Below are positions 17,500 to 26,856 of a DNA stretch of 64,000 bases, piece after piece. Position 1 is the first letter of the stretch. The number at the start of each line of letters is the position of its first letter. Both the position numbers and the translations under genes were made by a program. Source of the DNA: Pyrococcus sp. ST04 (GTDB lineage: Archaea > Methanobacteriota_B > Thermococci > Thermococcales > Thermococcaceae); NCBI RefSeq assembly GCF_000263735.1, contig NC_017946.1, positions 1,219,348-1,283,347 of the forward strand, read 5' to 3'. Below the pieces are notes generated by a model, which ran no database searches, had not been told where the DNA came from, and was given only the letters and a program-made list of their open reading frames with translations.

Positions 17500-19503
17500 G
17501 TGCTAAAGGTCGTCTGCCCCTATTGTGGATTCGGGTGTAAAATGCTTATCGACCCAAAAACCCTCATGATCAAACCTTACAAAGGTGAGCCCAACAGGGG
17601 GAAGTTATGTCCAAAGGGATTGCATGCATTGGAGTTCGTGCTCTCAAAAGACAGGTTAACCCACCCACTTAAGAAGGTTGGCGAGGACTTCGTGAAAGTT
17701 TCATGGGATGTTGCAATTAAGGAGATAGCCAATAAGCTCCTTGAAATAAAGGAAAACTATGGACCAGATGCTATCGCCTTTATAGCCTCCTCAAAAGTCA
17801 GCAACGAGGAAAATTATCTCCTTCAAAAGATTGCCCGGCTTCTTGGTACTAACAACATAGATAACTGTGCAAGGCTGTGCCACGAAGCAAGCGTTCACGC
17901 TTTAAAGATGACAGTGGGAACAGGAGCCCAAACAAACCCCTACTCCGACCTCGAAAACTTCAAGGCGATAATGATATGGGGATACAACCCAGCAGAGACA
18001 CATCCGGTAGTTATGGACTACATCATCAGGGCAAAGAAGAATGGTGCCAAGATAATAGTAATAGATGTAAGAGAGACAATAACAATGAAATTAGCCGATT
18101 ATAAAGTTATGATAAAGCCAGGAACAGATATAACCCTGGCAAACGCCATAATGAACGTAATAATCGAAGAGGAGCTCTACAATAAAGAGTTCGTTAAAAA
18201 CAGAACTACTGGATTCTCAGAAGTTAAGATGGCAGTAAAGAAGTACACTCCAGAGTACGCAGAAAAAGTTACGGGGGTTAATGCAAGATTAATCAGAGAA
18301 ATTGCAGAAGTCTTTGCAAAGGCTGGAAGTGGAGCAATAATGTGGGGAATGGGGCTGACCCAGCATGTCTCTGGAGTTGAAAACGTTCTCGCGGTTATAG
18401 ACATTGCACTGCTTTTAGGGTACATAGGGGACAAGGGCGGCCTATATCCGATGAGGGGCCAGAACAACGTTCAGGGAGCCGCATACATGGGGGCATTAAG
18501 CGAATTTTTACCAGGTTATGTTCCACTAACAGACTCAAACTTTAGGAAGAGAGTGGCAAGATTATGGGGAGTTGAAGATCTCCCAACAGAAAGAGGGCTG
18601 TACCTAACTGAATACTGGGATGCCATACTCAAGGGAGATGTAAAAGCCCTGTACGTTGTTGGAGAGAACCCAGCGGTGAGCGAAGCAAATGTATTAAAGG
18701 TGAGAAAAGCACTGACAAAGCTGGAGCTCTTGGTCGTTCAGGATATATTCATGACAAAAACGGCGAGATATGCCCACTATGTGCTCCCAGCAGCGGCTTT
18801 TTGTGAAAAAGATGGAAGCTATATGAACAGTGAAAGAAGAATTCAGTGGAGTTCTAAAATCTGCGACCCGCCAGGTGAAGCAAAGCCAGACTGGATAATA
18901 CTAACGGAACTTGCTAAGGCTCTAGGACTTAAGGGCTTCAACTACTCAAAGGTTGAAGAGATAACTGAAGAGTACTTCAAGATGTTCCCCGAGCTTGAAG
19001 GAAGGGATGCTGAAGAGCTTAAAATGTCGGATGGAATAATAATTCCTTACAAGAGACTTCACACCATCCAATTTTCAACCCCAGATGGAAAGGCAAGGAT
19101 GATAGCCGTCGAACAAATAATGCCTTGGGAAGTTCCCAATGGAGAGTATCCCTTGATATTAACGACTGTTAGAGTCGTCAGCCACTATAATACGGGAGAG
19201 ATGACAATGAGAAGCCCATCCCTAGTTAAGCTGATGAGTGAACCAGTCCTCTATATAAGCAAAAAAGATGCTGAGAGATATGGAATCAAAGACGGAGACA
19301 TTGTAAAGGTGGAAACAAGAAGAGGAAGCCTAAAACTAAAGGCAAAGATTGCCAATGTGAAAGAGGGAGTTATAGTTGTTCCCTTCCACTTTGACGCCAA
19401 TATTTTGACCAACGATGCTTTGAACAAGGCAGGAACACCAGAGCTAAAGTTCTCGGCAGCAAGAATAAGCTTGATAAATGAGGGAGAGAATGAACGAACA
19501 TGA
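17500..19503 (+). CDS. fdhA: Formate dehydrogenase alpha subunit, Cys type (Mo/W-bis-MGD)
   Basis: 667-residue cytoplasmic catalytic subunit oxidising formate. The [4Fe-4S] motif is C6, C9, C13 and C37 (VVCPYCGFGCK, KLCPKG). CARLCHEASV matches the active-site segment of formate dehydrogenase H, where the Sec-His pair is replaced here by Cys127-His128; thus a non-selenium, probably tungsten enzyme. MGLTQHVSG, GLYPMRGQNNVQGA and the C-terminal MGD domain are intact. The start is GTG with GGTGGT upstream. There is no beta subunit, hydrogenase or antiporter next to it, unlike formate-hydrogenlyase clusters. The stop overlaps the thiP start by ATGA, an odd partner. The electron acceptor is unknown. 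Confidence 0.9.
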   Translation: MLKVVCPYCGFGCKMLIDPKTLMIKPYKGEPNRGKLCPKGLHALEFVLSKDRLTHPLKKVGEDFVKVSWDVAIKEIANKLLEIKENYGPDAIAFIASSKVSNEENYLLQKIARLLGTNNIDNCARLCHEASVHALKMTVGTGAQTNPYSDLENFKAIMIWGYNPAETHPVVMDYIIRAKKNGAKIIVIDVRETITMKLADYKVMIKPGTDITLANAIMNVIIEEELYNKEFVKNRTTGFSEVKMAVKKYTPEYAEKVTGVNARLIREIAEVFAKAGSGAIMWGMGLTQHVSGVENVLAVIDIALLLGYIGDKGGLYPMRGQNNVQGAAYMGALSEFLPGYVPLTDSNFRKRVARLWGVEDLPTERGLYLTEYWDAILKGDVKALYVVGENPAVSEANVLKVRKALTKLELLVVQDIFMTKTARYAHYVLPAAAFCEKDGSYMNSERRIQWSSKICDPPGEAKPDWIILTELAKALGLKGFNYSKVEEITEEYFKMFPELEGRDAEELKMSDGIIIPYKRLHTIQFSTPDGKARMIAVEQIMPWEVPNGEYPLILTTVRVVSHYNTGEMTMRSPSLVKLMSEPVLYISKKDAERYGIKDGDIVKVETRRGSLKLKAKIANVKEGVIVVPFHFDANILTNDALNKAGTPELKFSAARISLINEGENERT

Positions 19504-21068
19504 AAAAGCTCGTCATAATCCCTTCACTAGTATTTCTACTTGTGTTTTTCTATATGCCAGTAATGTATGTAATAAGACTCGGACTGAACTTTGAGAGTTT
19601 GAGGGATGTATTAACCAATGAGTATCACCTCAGGGTTATAGGCTTCACATTTATCCAGGCAGCTCTCTCCACACTCTTAACGCTTGCAATAGGGCTCCCT
19701 GGAGCCTATATTTTTGCAAGATACGAATTTCCCGGAAAAAGCATACTAAAGGCGATAATGACAATACCATTTGTAATGCCAAGCGTCATGGTAGCCCTCG
19801 GATTTATAGTCCTCTTTGGAAAATCTGGGCCACTAGGATGGATGAATGTTTTATATTCTTGGAAGGCGATAATTTTAGCCCACGCATTCTATAACTTCCC
19901 CGTAGTCGTCAGAATGGTTTCAGCCTTGCTAGAAAGAGTTAACCCCCACTATGAAGAAGCGGCAATGACTTTAGGGGCTAAGGGTTTAATACTTTTCAGA
20001 AAAATAACCCTACCTCTAATCTTACCTGGAATCCTTTCCTCTGCACTTCTAACGTTCACGTTCTCCTTTATGAGCTTCTCGATTCCACTAATTCTCGGTG
20101 GGTACAAATACACAACGCTAGAAGTTGACATATTCACCTCAATAATGGTTCTCTTAGACTTTAAAACAGGATCCTCTCTAGCACTACTCCAGATGATCCT
20201 TAGCTTAATATTCATATATGCCTATCTGAAAACTCTAGACCTTTATGCGAAAAGAGAAGAGCAGAAGATCTTTAGAAGGTGCGAAAAACCAAAAGGCTTA
20301 GCACTCATTGGAACTCTTCTATACTTTTTGCTGACCTCACTATTCATCTTAGGCCCTCTCGTTGCCGTTCTCTATGACTCTTTAGCTTTCAATGGAACGA
20401 TTTCCCTAGAATGGTATAGAAGAGCATTCTCACCGAGGTATAATCCAATGTTCGGAACGTCTGTTCCTAGAACAATTGTGAATTCACTTTTCTTTGGTAT
20501 AATAACGGTAACTATCTCCTTATTGGTCGCAATTCCCCTAAGCTACTCTTTAACGAAGTGGAAGTTTAGAGGGAAATCTCTTGTGGATGCCTTAGCAACA
20601 CTTCCTCTAGCCTCATCCCCTGTAATTTTGGGACTTGGCTATCTCCTCCTCTTCAGAAAAAGTTCATTATATGGAAGTTGGATTTTAGTTGGAATAGCTC
20701 ACTCGATAGTGGCATATCCATTCGTTCTCAGGGCAGTCTCTTCTTCGCTGGTTAAAATAAGAGAGAATCTTTTTGAGGCTGCTCTAACGCTTGGCGCTAA
20801 AGAATTCATTGCATTCTTTAAGGTCGAACTTCCTCTAGCTTTGAGGGGAATAATTGTTGGGGCAATATTTGCATTTGCCATAAGCATTGCAGAGCTTGCA
20901 ACAACTTACATGCTGGCAAAGCCTGAATACACCACCTTAACATTGGCAATATACAAGTTTATATCTTCCAGGCAATTTGGGCCAGCATCGGCATTGGCGA
21001 CCATCCTAATGATAATATCGGGGATATCCTTTATCCTGATAGAAAAAACGGGGGAAGAAGTATGGTAG
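19500..21068 (+). CDS. thiP: Thiamine ABC transporter permease, fused two-domain ThiP
   Basis: 522-residue membrane protein with about 12 helices made of two tandem binding-protein-dependent permease domains. Each has an EAA loop: EEAAMTLGAKGLILFRKITL in the first half and FEAALTLGAKEFIAFFKVEL in the second, the ATPase contact sites. Length and fusion match E. coli ThiP. It overlaps the formate dehydrogenase stop (ATGA) and the next ATPase start, so it is translationally coupled on both sides. Thiamine is assigned mainly from the clear ThiB protein encoded on the facing strand; iron or another ligand cannot be excluded from the permease alone. Confidence 0.85.
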   Translation: MKKLVIIPSLVFLLVFFYMPVMYVIRLGLNFESLRDVLTNEYHLRVIGFTFIQAALSTLLTLAIGLPGAYIFARYEFPGKSILKAIMTIPFVMPSVMVALGFIVLFGKSGPLGWMNVLYSWKAIILAHAFYNFPVVVRMVSALLERVNPHYEEAAMTLGAKGLILFRKITLPLILPGILSSALLTFTFSFMSFSIPLILGGYKYTTLEVDIFTSIMVLLDFKTGSSLALLQMILSLIFIYAYLKTLDLYAKREEQKIFRRCEKPKGLALIGTLLYFLLTSLFILGPLVAVLYDSLAFNGTISLEWYRRAFSPRYNPMFGTSVPRTIVNSLFFGIITVTISLLVAIPLSYSLTKWKFRGKSLVDALATLPLASSPVILGLGYLLLFRKSSLYGSWILVGIAHSIVAYPFVLRAVSSSLVKIRENLFEAALTLGAKEFIAFFKVELPLALRGIIVGAIFAFAISIAELATTYMLAKPEYTTLTLAIYKFISSRQFGPASALATILMIISGISFILIEKTGEEVW

Positions 21069-22051
21069 ATGTAAGGTTAGAAAACATTAGGAAGTCCTTT
21101 CCTGGATTTGAGCTAAATCTATCCCTCAAAGTTAACGATGGAGAACTGCTGACTCTTCTGGGCCCCAGTGGATGTGGAAAAACAACAACTCTCAGAATAG
21201 TTGCTGGACTCGAAAAGCCAGATGAAGGAAAAGTGTATTTTGGGGAAGAAGATGTTACAAACAAAAAACCCTATGAGCGAAACATTGGAATGGTGTTTCA
21301 AGATTATGCTCTCTTTCCTCACATGACGGTTTTTGAAAATATAGCCTTTGGATTGAAACTCAGAAAAATTCCAAAAAGTGAGATAGAGAGAAGAGTGCAA
21401 TGGATTTTAGAGTTAGTCGGGCTAAAAGGTCTAGAAGAGAGATATCCAGAACAACTTAGCGGTGGCCAACAACAGAGAGTTGCCCTTGCCAGAGCTTTAG
21501 TAATTGAGCCAGAAGTTCTGCTACTTGATGAACCACTAAGTAACCTAGATGCAAAGGTTAGAGAAAAGCTTAGGGGAGAGATAAGAAGAATACAAAAAGA
21601 GTTAGGAATTACAACAATCTACGTTACCCACGATCAGGAAGAGGCCATGGCGATAAGTGATAGGATAGCGGTGATGAATGAAGGGAGGATAGAGCAAATA
21701 GATGACCCAGTAACCCTATACTTTAATCCAAAAACAGAGTTTGTCGCAAAATTCCTTGGAACAGGAAACCTGATAGAGGTGAGAGCCAAAGATGGAAAGG
21801 CTTGTCTAAGAGAATTATGCTTTTCCACATCTAGAAATGGAAGGGTTAAAATATTCTTTAGGCCAGAAAACGTTTTGATTGGGGATAAGGGAGCAGAGGC
21901 AGAAGTTTTAGATTATGAAATTCTCCCTGGGAGGATTAGAGTAAGACTCCTTATCGAAGATAGGGAGATAATCGCCGAAAGGCCACTTGAAGAAATTGAA
22001 AAGTTAGGAAAGAAAGTCAAAATAACCGTGAACAAGTACATTATCCTTTAA
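21062..22051 (+). CDS. thiQ: Thiamine ABC transporter ATP-binding protein
   Basis: 329-residue cytoplasmic ATPase energising ThiP. Walker A GPSGCGKTT at about 34-42, Q-loop MVFQDYALFPHM, signature LSGGQQQRVALARAL at about 132-146, Walker B LLLDEPLSNLDAKVRE at 153-168, switch TIYVTHDQEEAMAI. A C-terminal extension of about 90 residues is an OB/TOBE-like regulatory domain (VKIFFRPENVLIG), making it longer than E. coli ThiQ and more like MalK/PotA-type ATPases. The 3' end overlaps the convergent thiB by 11 bases. Confidence 0.88.
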   Translation: MVDVRLENIRKSFPGFELNLSLKVNDGELLTLLGPSGCGKTTTLRIVAGLEKPDEGKVYFGEEDVTNKKPYERNIGMVFQDYALFPHMTVFENIAFGLKLRKIPKSEIERRVQWILELVGLKGLEERYPEQLSGGQQQRVALARALVIEPEVLLLDEPLSNLDAKVREKLRGEIRRIQKELGITTIYVTHDQEEAMAISDRIAVMNEGRIEQIDDPVTLYFNPKTEFVAKFLGTGNLIEVRAKDGKACLRELCFSTSRNGRVKIFFRPENVLIGDKGAEAEVLDYEILPGRIRVRLLIEDREIIAERPLEEIEKLGKKVKITVNKYIIL

Positions 22052-23096
22052 CTTCTTCAGGACTCTTTCCCTGAACAACAACCTCAGTCCACTGCTTAAG
22101 CCACTTGTCTAAGTTTTTCTCAACTTCTTTTGGATCTATGGTCACTGGCTTCTCAACCTTTAAGGCGTATTTGTAAACTTCTGGAAGCTTAACATTCTTG
22201 TTAACAGGATACATCCACTGGGTAGTTGGGAGCTTCTCCTGAGCTTTTTCACTTAGGAGAAACTCTATGAACTTCTCGGCAAGTTCCCTGTTTTTCGCAC
22301 CTTTGACTATTCCAACTCCTTCTATCTGAAGAAAGTTACCCTCCTTGAACTCGACTGCCTTAACGTTCGTTTTGTTGTCATAATAAACCGTGGCAGCTGG
22401 TGAGGTCGCATAGCTTAGGACAACAGGATATTCTCCCTTGCTAAATGCCTCCCATGCGGCGCTCCAACCCTTAACTATTTGGACATTATCTCTAAGCTTT
22501 GCCCAGTAATCCAGCCACTTATCTTTGTAAACTGCAATCGTCCACAACATAAAGGCCAAACCCGGAGAACTTGTTCTCGGATCCTCAATAATTATCTTAC
22601 CCTTCCACTCAGGTTTAATTAAATCACCAAGGCTCTTTGGGGGCTCACTTATTAAATCAGTCCTGTAGTTGAACGCTATATATCCATAGTCAAACGGTGT
22701 TAGGTAAAAATCCGGATCAAAGCTATTGATGATCCACTCCGGGATAACATCTGCATTCTTAGGTTTGTATTTTTCGAGAACCCCCGCATCCAAGGCCTTC
22801 GCCATGAACGTATTGTCTATTCCCACAACAACGTCAGCTTGAGGATTGTCCTTCTCAAGGATCAATCTATTGACGAGCTCACCGGTACTGCCAATGAGAA
22901 CAAGGTTCACTTTAACGTTGTACTCTTTTTCAAACTCTGGAATTACTTCCTTAAGCCAGTACTCTAGACTGTCATATGCATAAACTGTCAGTGTCCTCTC
23001 TTTCTCTGCCTGTGACGATGTTTCTGTTCCACCAATGCATCCAGCTACTGAAACGAGCATTGCGATGAAGATTGCAAGTATTAACTTCCCCCTCAT
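22041..23096 (-). CDS. thiB: Thiamine ABC transporter substrate-binding lipoprotein
   Basis: 351-residue extracellular binding protein. The signal ends in a lipobox-like VSVAGCIGG, so it is probably anchored through Cys20, followed by a Ser/Thr linker. It matches ThiB segment by segment: LTVYAYDS, DVVVGIDN, PFDYGYIAFNY, EDPRTSSPGL, VKGWSAAWE, VVLSYATSPAA, TTQWMYPV. The gene faces thiPQ on the opposite strand and has its own promoter (ACTTAAAAAGTC near 23126), so the receptor can be regulated apart from the permease. A sulfate, tungstate or iron receptor is excluded by these motifs. Confidence 0.9.
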   Translation of the reverse strand: MRGKLILAIFIAMLVSVAGCIGGTETSSQAEKERTLTVYAYDSLEYWLKEVIPEFEKEYNVKVNLVLIGSTGELVNRLILEKDNPQADVVVGIDNTFMAKALDAGVLEKYKPKNADVIPEWIINSFDPDFYLTPFDYGYIAFNYRTDLISEPPKSLGDLIKPEWKGKIIIEDPRTSSPGLAFMLWTIAVYKDKWLDYWAKLRDNVQIVKGWSAAWEAFSKGEYPVVLSYATSPAATVYYDNKTNVKAVEFKEGNFLQIEGVGIVKGAKNRELAEKFIEFLLSEKAQEKLPTTQWMYPVNKNVKLPEVYKYALKVEKPVTIDPKEVEKNLDKWLKQWTEVVVQGKSPEEVKG

Positions 23097-23210
23097 TTTA
23101 CAACCACCAAGGCAGATTTCACAACCGACTTTTTAAGTTAAGCCATTCGAAAGCCAAACTTTATAGGCATAAATTTGTAAAAATAAACCTTAAAAGTTCA
23201 GAAATTTTAA

Positions 23211-24233
<1,023 letters not shown>

Positions 24234-25160
24234 ATGGTTTGGGAGAAGTTCATAGAGGAGAAGGTTAGAGAAATTAGAGAGACCGTTGGAGATGCTAAGG
24301 CAATAATAGCCCTTTCTGGGGGAGTTGACAGCTCAACGGCTGCAGTACTTGCGCACAAGGCGATAGGAGATAGACTACATGCTGTCTTTGTTAACACAGG
24401 GTTCCTCAGAAAGGGTGAGCCTGAGTTTGTTGTAAAAACGTTCAGAGATGAATTTGGAATGAATCTCCATTACATAGATGCCCAGGATAGATTTTTCTCA
24501 GCTTTAAAAGGAGTAACAGATCCGGAAGAGAAGAGGAAGATCATAGGAAGAGTCTTTATAGAGGTCTTTGAGGAAGTGGCTAAGGAAATCGGGGCCGAGT
24601 ATCTTATTCAGGGAACAATAGCTCCGGACTGGATCGAGAGTAAGGGGAAGATAAAGAGCCACCACAACGTCGGCGGCCTCCCAGAGAGGCTAAACCTGAA
24701 ACTGATAGAGCCCCTTAGGGACTTGTACAAAGATGAAGTCAGACAGCTAGCAAAAGAACTGGGGCTTCCAGAGAAAATATACAACAGGATGCCATTTCCA
24801 GGGCCAGGATTGGCCGTTAGGGTTATAGGAGAGGTCACCCCAGAGAAGATAGCAATAGTTAGAGAGGCAAATGCTATTGTAGAAGAAGAGGTTGAAAAGG
24901 CCGGTCTAAGACCCTGGCAGGCCTTTGCAGTTCTCTTAGGGGTTAAAACTGTTGGAGTTCAGGGAGACATAAGAGCTTACAAAGAAACGATAGCCGTCAG
25001 AATAGTTGAAAGCCTTGATGGAATGACTGCAAATGCAATGAACGTTCCATGGGAAGTTCTCCAGAGAATAGCGTTCAGGATAACAAGCGAAATCCCGCAG
25101 GTCGGAAGGGTGCTCTATGATATAACAAACAAACCCCCAGCCACGATAGAGTTTGAGTGA
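24234..25160 (+). CDS. guaAB: GMP synthase, PP-ATPase subunit B
   Basis: 308-residue subunit that adenylates XMP and aminates it to GMP with ammonia from the partner subunit. The PP-loop is SGGVDSS at about 28-34; the C-terminal dimerisation domain has [30 protein letters not shown] and the terminal KPPATIEFE signature. In bacteria it is fused to the amidotransferase; in Thermococcales the two are separate, as here. It begins immediately after the purP stop codon. Confidence 0.96.
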   Translation: MVWEKFIEEKVREIRETVGDAKAIIALSGGVDSSTAAVLAHKAIGDRLHAVFVNTGFLRKGEPEFVVKTFRDEFGMNLHYIDAQDRFFSALKGVTDPEEKRKIIGRVFIEVFEEVAKEIGAEYLIQGTIAPDWIESKGKIKSHHNVGGLPERLNLKLIEPLRDLYKDEVRQLAKELGLPEKIYNRMPFPGPGLAVRVIGEVTPEKIAIVREANAIVEEEVEKAGLRPWQAFAVLLGVKTVGVQGDIRAYKETIAVRIVESLDGMTANAMNVPWEVLQRIAFRITSEIPQVGRVLYDITNKPPATIEFE

Positions 25161-25202
25161 AGTTTATCTACTCCAAACTTCAACTTTCAGGTGGGGCGAG
25201 AG

Positions 25203-25769
25203 ATGATAGTTATCATGGATAATGGAGGCCAATACGTCCACAGGATATGGAGGACGCTCAGATACCTTGGGGTTGAGGCAAAGATAATACCAAACACAAC
25301 TCCTCTAGAAGAAATAAAGAAGATGAATCCCAAGGGGATAATATTCTCAGGAGGACCAAGCTTGGAGAACACAGGCAACTGCTCAGCAATCCTAGAGAAT
25401 TATGATGATTTTAACGTGCCAATTCTGGGAATATGCCTAGGCCACCAGCTTATAGCAAAGTTCTTTGGAGGAAAAGTTGGGAGGGGAGAAAAGGCCGAAT
25501 ACAGTCTTGTCGAGATTGAGATAGTAGAAGAGAACGACATATTCAGGGGAATTCCAAAGAGGCTCAAAGTGTGGGAGAGCCATATGGACGAGGTAAAAGA
25601 GCTACCTCCAAACTTCAAGCTCTTGGCAAAAAGTGAAACCTGCCCAATAGAGGCTATGAAACATGAAAAGCTTCCCATATATGGTGTTCAGTTTCATCCC
25701 GAGGTTGCACACACCGAGCATGGAGCTGATATTCTAAGGAATTTTGCCGAGATTTGTGGGGAATTTTAA
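25203..25769 (+). CDS. guaAA: GMP synthase, glutamine amidotransferase subunit A
   Basis: 188-residue class I amidotransferase supplying ammonia to GuaAB. The triad is Cys78 in [11 protein letters not shown], His166 and Glu168 in GVQFHPEV. The ATG at 25203 follows AGGTGGGG; the in-frame GTG at 25191 is part of that ribosome site. It ends the purP-guaAB-guaAA operon; a C/D box sRNA on the other strand begins at its stop codon. Confidence 0.96.
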   Translation: MIVIMDNGGQYVHRIWRTLRYLGVEAKIIPNTTPLEEIKKMNPKGIIFSGGPSLENTGNCSAILENYDDFNVPILGICLGHQLIAKFFGGKVGRGEKAEYSLVEIEIVEENDIFRGIPKRLKVWESHMDEVKELPPNFKLLAKSETCPIEAMKHEKLPIYGVQFHPEVAHTEHGADILRNFAEICGEF

Positions 25770-25826
25770 TCAGCTAGTCGGTCCTTTCATCATCTTTTTC
25801 TCAGCAACGGGTTTCTTCATCATTCA
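25767..25826 (-). ncRNA. C/D box sRNA (2'-O-methylation guide)
   Basis: Read on the minus strand: C box ATGATGA (25823-25817), 12-nt guide AGAAACCCGTTG, D' box CTGA (25804-25801), spacer GAAAAAG, C' box ATGATGA (25793-25787), 13-nt guide AAGGACCGACTAG, D box CTGA (25773-25770). Order, box sequences and spacing are those of archaeal double-guide sRNAs, which with L7Ae, Nop5 and fibrillarin methylate rRNA or tRNA at the base paired to the fifth guide nucleotide upstream of D or D'. Predicted target strings are CAACGGGTTTCT and CTAGTCGGTCCTT. Exact ends are estimates. It lies in the gap after guaAA. Confidence 0.88.
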
Positions 25827-25885
25827 TTTAATGCACCAAAGGCAAACTTTTTAAAATTTAAGTTATTACTATCTAGGGTGAGATT

Positions 25886-26155
25886 TTGGGATACACAGTG
25901 TACTATAAGACAAAAATTGATAAATGGAGAGAATTTATAAAACTTATAGAAAGAATAAGCGGGGGGTTAGGAATTGAGATTAAAATTCGCGAAAATGAAG
26001 TTATTCTAAAAGGAGAAGATGTTGAGGAGTTGAGAATAAAGAAAGAAGGGTATAGCTCTGTGAAAACATATGGAAGAGAACCTTACACTTCAATATACCT
26101 TTTGATCCTCTACTCCATATCCTCCTTTGGCTCCGTTGAAGTCTGGGAAGATTGA
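25886..26155 (+). CDS. Hypothetical protein (89 residues)
   Basis: Small soluble protein of unknown function with TTG start and GGGTGA ribosome site. Predicted alpha/beta: N-terminal strand (YTVYYKTKI), a helix (WREFIKLIERISGG), a beta hairpin (IEIKIRENEVILKG), and a C-terminal helix (TSIYLLILYSISSFGSVEVWED). The N-terminal YKTK-I-KWREF pattern resembles small Thermococcales proteins of unknown role. The 3' end overlaps the convergent DUF2101 gene by 46 bases, the longest such overlap in the window. Confidence 0.7.
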   Translation: MGYTVYYKTKIDKWREFIKLIERISGGLGIEIKIRENEVILKGEDVEELRIKKEGYSSVKTYGREPYTSIYLLILYSISSFGSVEVWED

Positions 26156-26832
26156 AGGACTTCGATAATAGCCTTTGGAACAGCTCCCCTGAAAATTCTA
26201 TCTTCTACCACTATTTTAACTAGATCCCCTTCATTAACGACATTCTCACCTTTCTCAATCCAATAATATCCCGGCTTAACATTTGCCGCAATATCATCGT
26301 GCACAAAAACCTTCACTAGATTATTTTTAACTTCTTCTACTATCCCATAAGTGTATTCTCTGCCAAATTTCATTTTGAAATAATTTCTAAATCCTAAAAC
26401 AAGAAGTGTTATTGCGATAATAAACACATAGAGGTAGAGAATGCCAACATTGAGATTTCTCAGAATCTCATATCCCACTAGAGCAATTGCCGAAATAAAA
26501 ACAAGCCCATGATAGAAATATCTGTAAGCTTCAATATTTATTATGTAGTCAGACCCTCTAACCAGAGTATACCTAATGAAAAGAAACTCAAAAATCGAGA
26601 TTGCAATTAGTAGTAGAATAGAAGTGTTGAGAATTATCAAGATAACACCTACAATTAGGTATAAGATAAAAGAAAGTTGCAATTGAAGACTGAAAGTTTC
26701 ATGCAGTGTATATTTTTTGAGTCTTAGTATAGGAGGCTTGTTAGTGGGCTTTGGAAATAAAAATGACTTTAAAATTCTGAAAATTTCCTCGGTCTTCTGC
26801 CCTATTTTATCTAAGAGTTCTATTATAGCCAT
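26110..26832 (-). CDS. DUF2101 family membrane protein
   Basis: 240-residue protein: a cytoplasmic N-terminal helix (LLDKIGQKTEEIFRILK), then four membrane segments at about 50-160, then a soluble beta-rich C-terminal domain (FGREYTYGIVEEV, VFVHDDIAANVKPGYYWIEK, DLVKIVVEDR) that looks like an OB/NfeD-type fold. It is the last gene of the minus-strand surface island, 25 bases after the DUF2341 protein, so it is probably co-expressed with the pilin-like genes. DUF2101 is an archaeal family without known function; my assignment is from memory of the pattern. Confidence 0.75.
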   Translation of the reverse strand: MAIIELLDKIGQKTEEIFRILKSFLFPKPTNKPPILRLKKYTLHETFSLQLQLSFILYLIVGVILIILNTSILLLIAISIFEFLFIRYTLVRGSDYIINIEAYRYFYHGLVFISAIALVGYEILRNLNVGILYLYVFIIAITLLVLGFRNYFKMKFGREYTYGIVEEVKNNLVKVFVHDDIAANVKPGYYWIEKGENVVNEGDLVKIVVEDRIFRGAVPKAIIEVLQSSQTSTEPKEDME

Positions 26833-26856
26833 TTTGCATCACCCATGACTATATGC

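Noticed and set aside
17440-17500. SurR redox-regulator site in the fdhA promoter
   Set aside because: The GTTn3AAC core was not found; only the AACATAAA/TTTATGTT arms are present.
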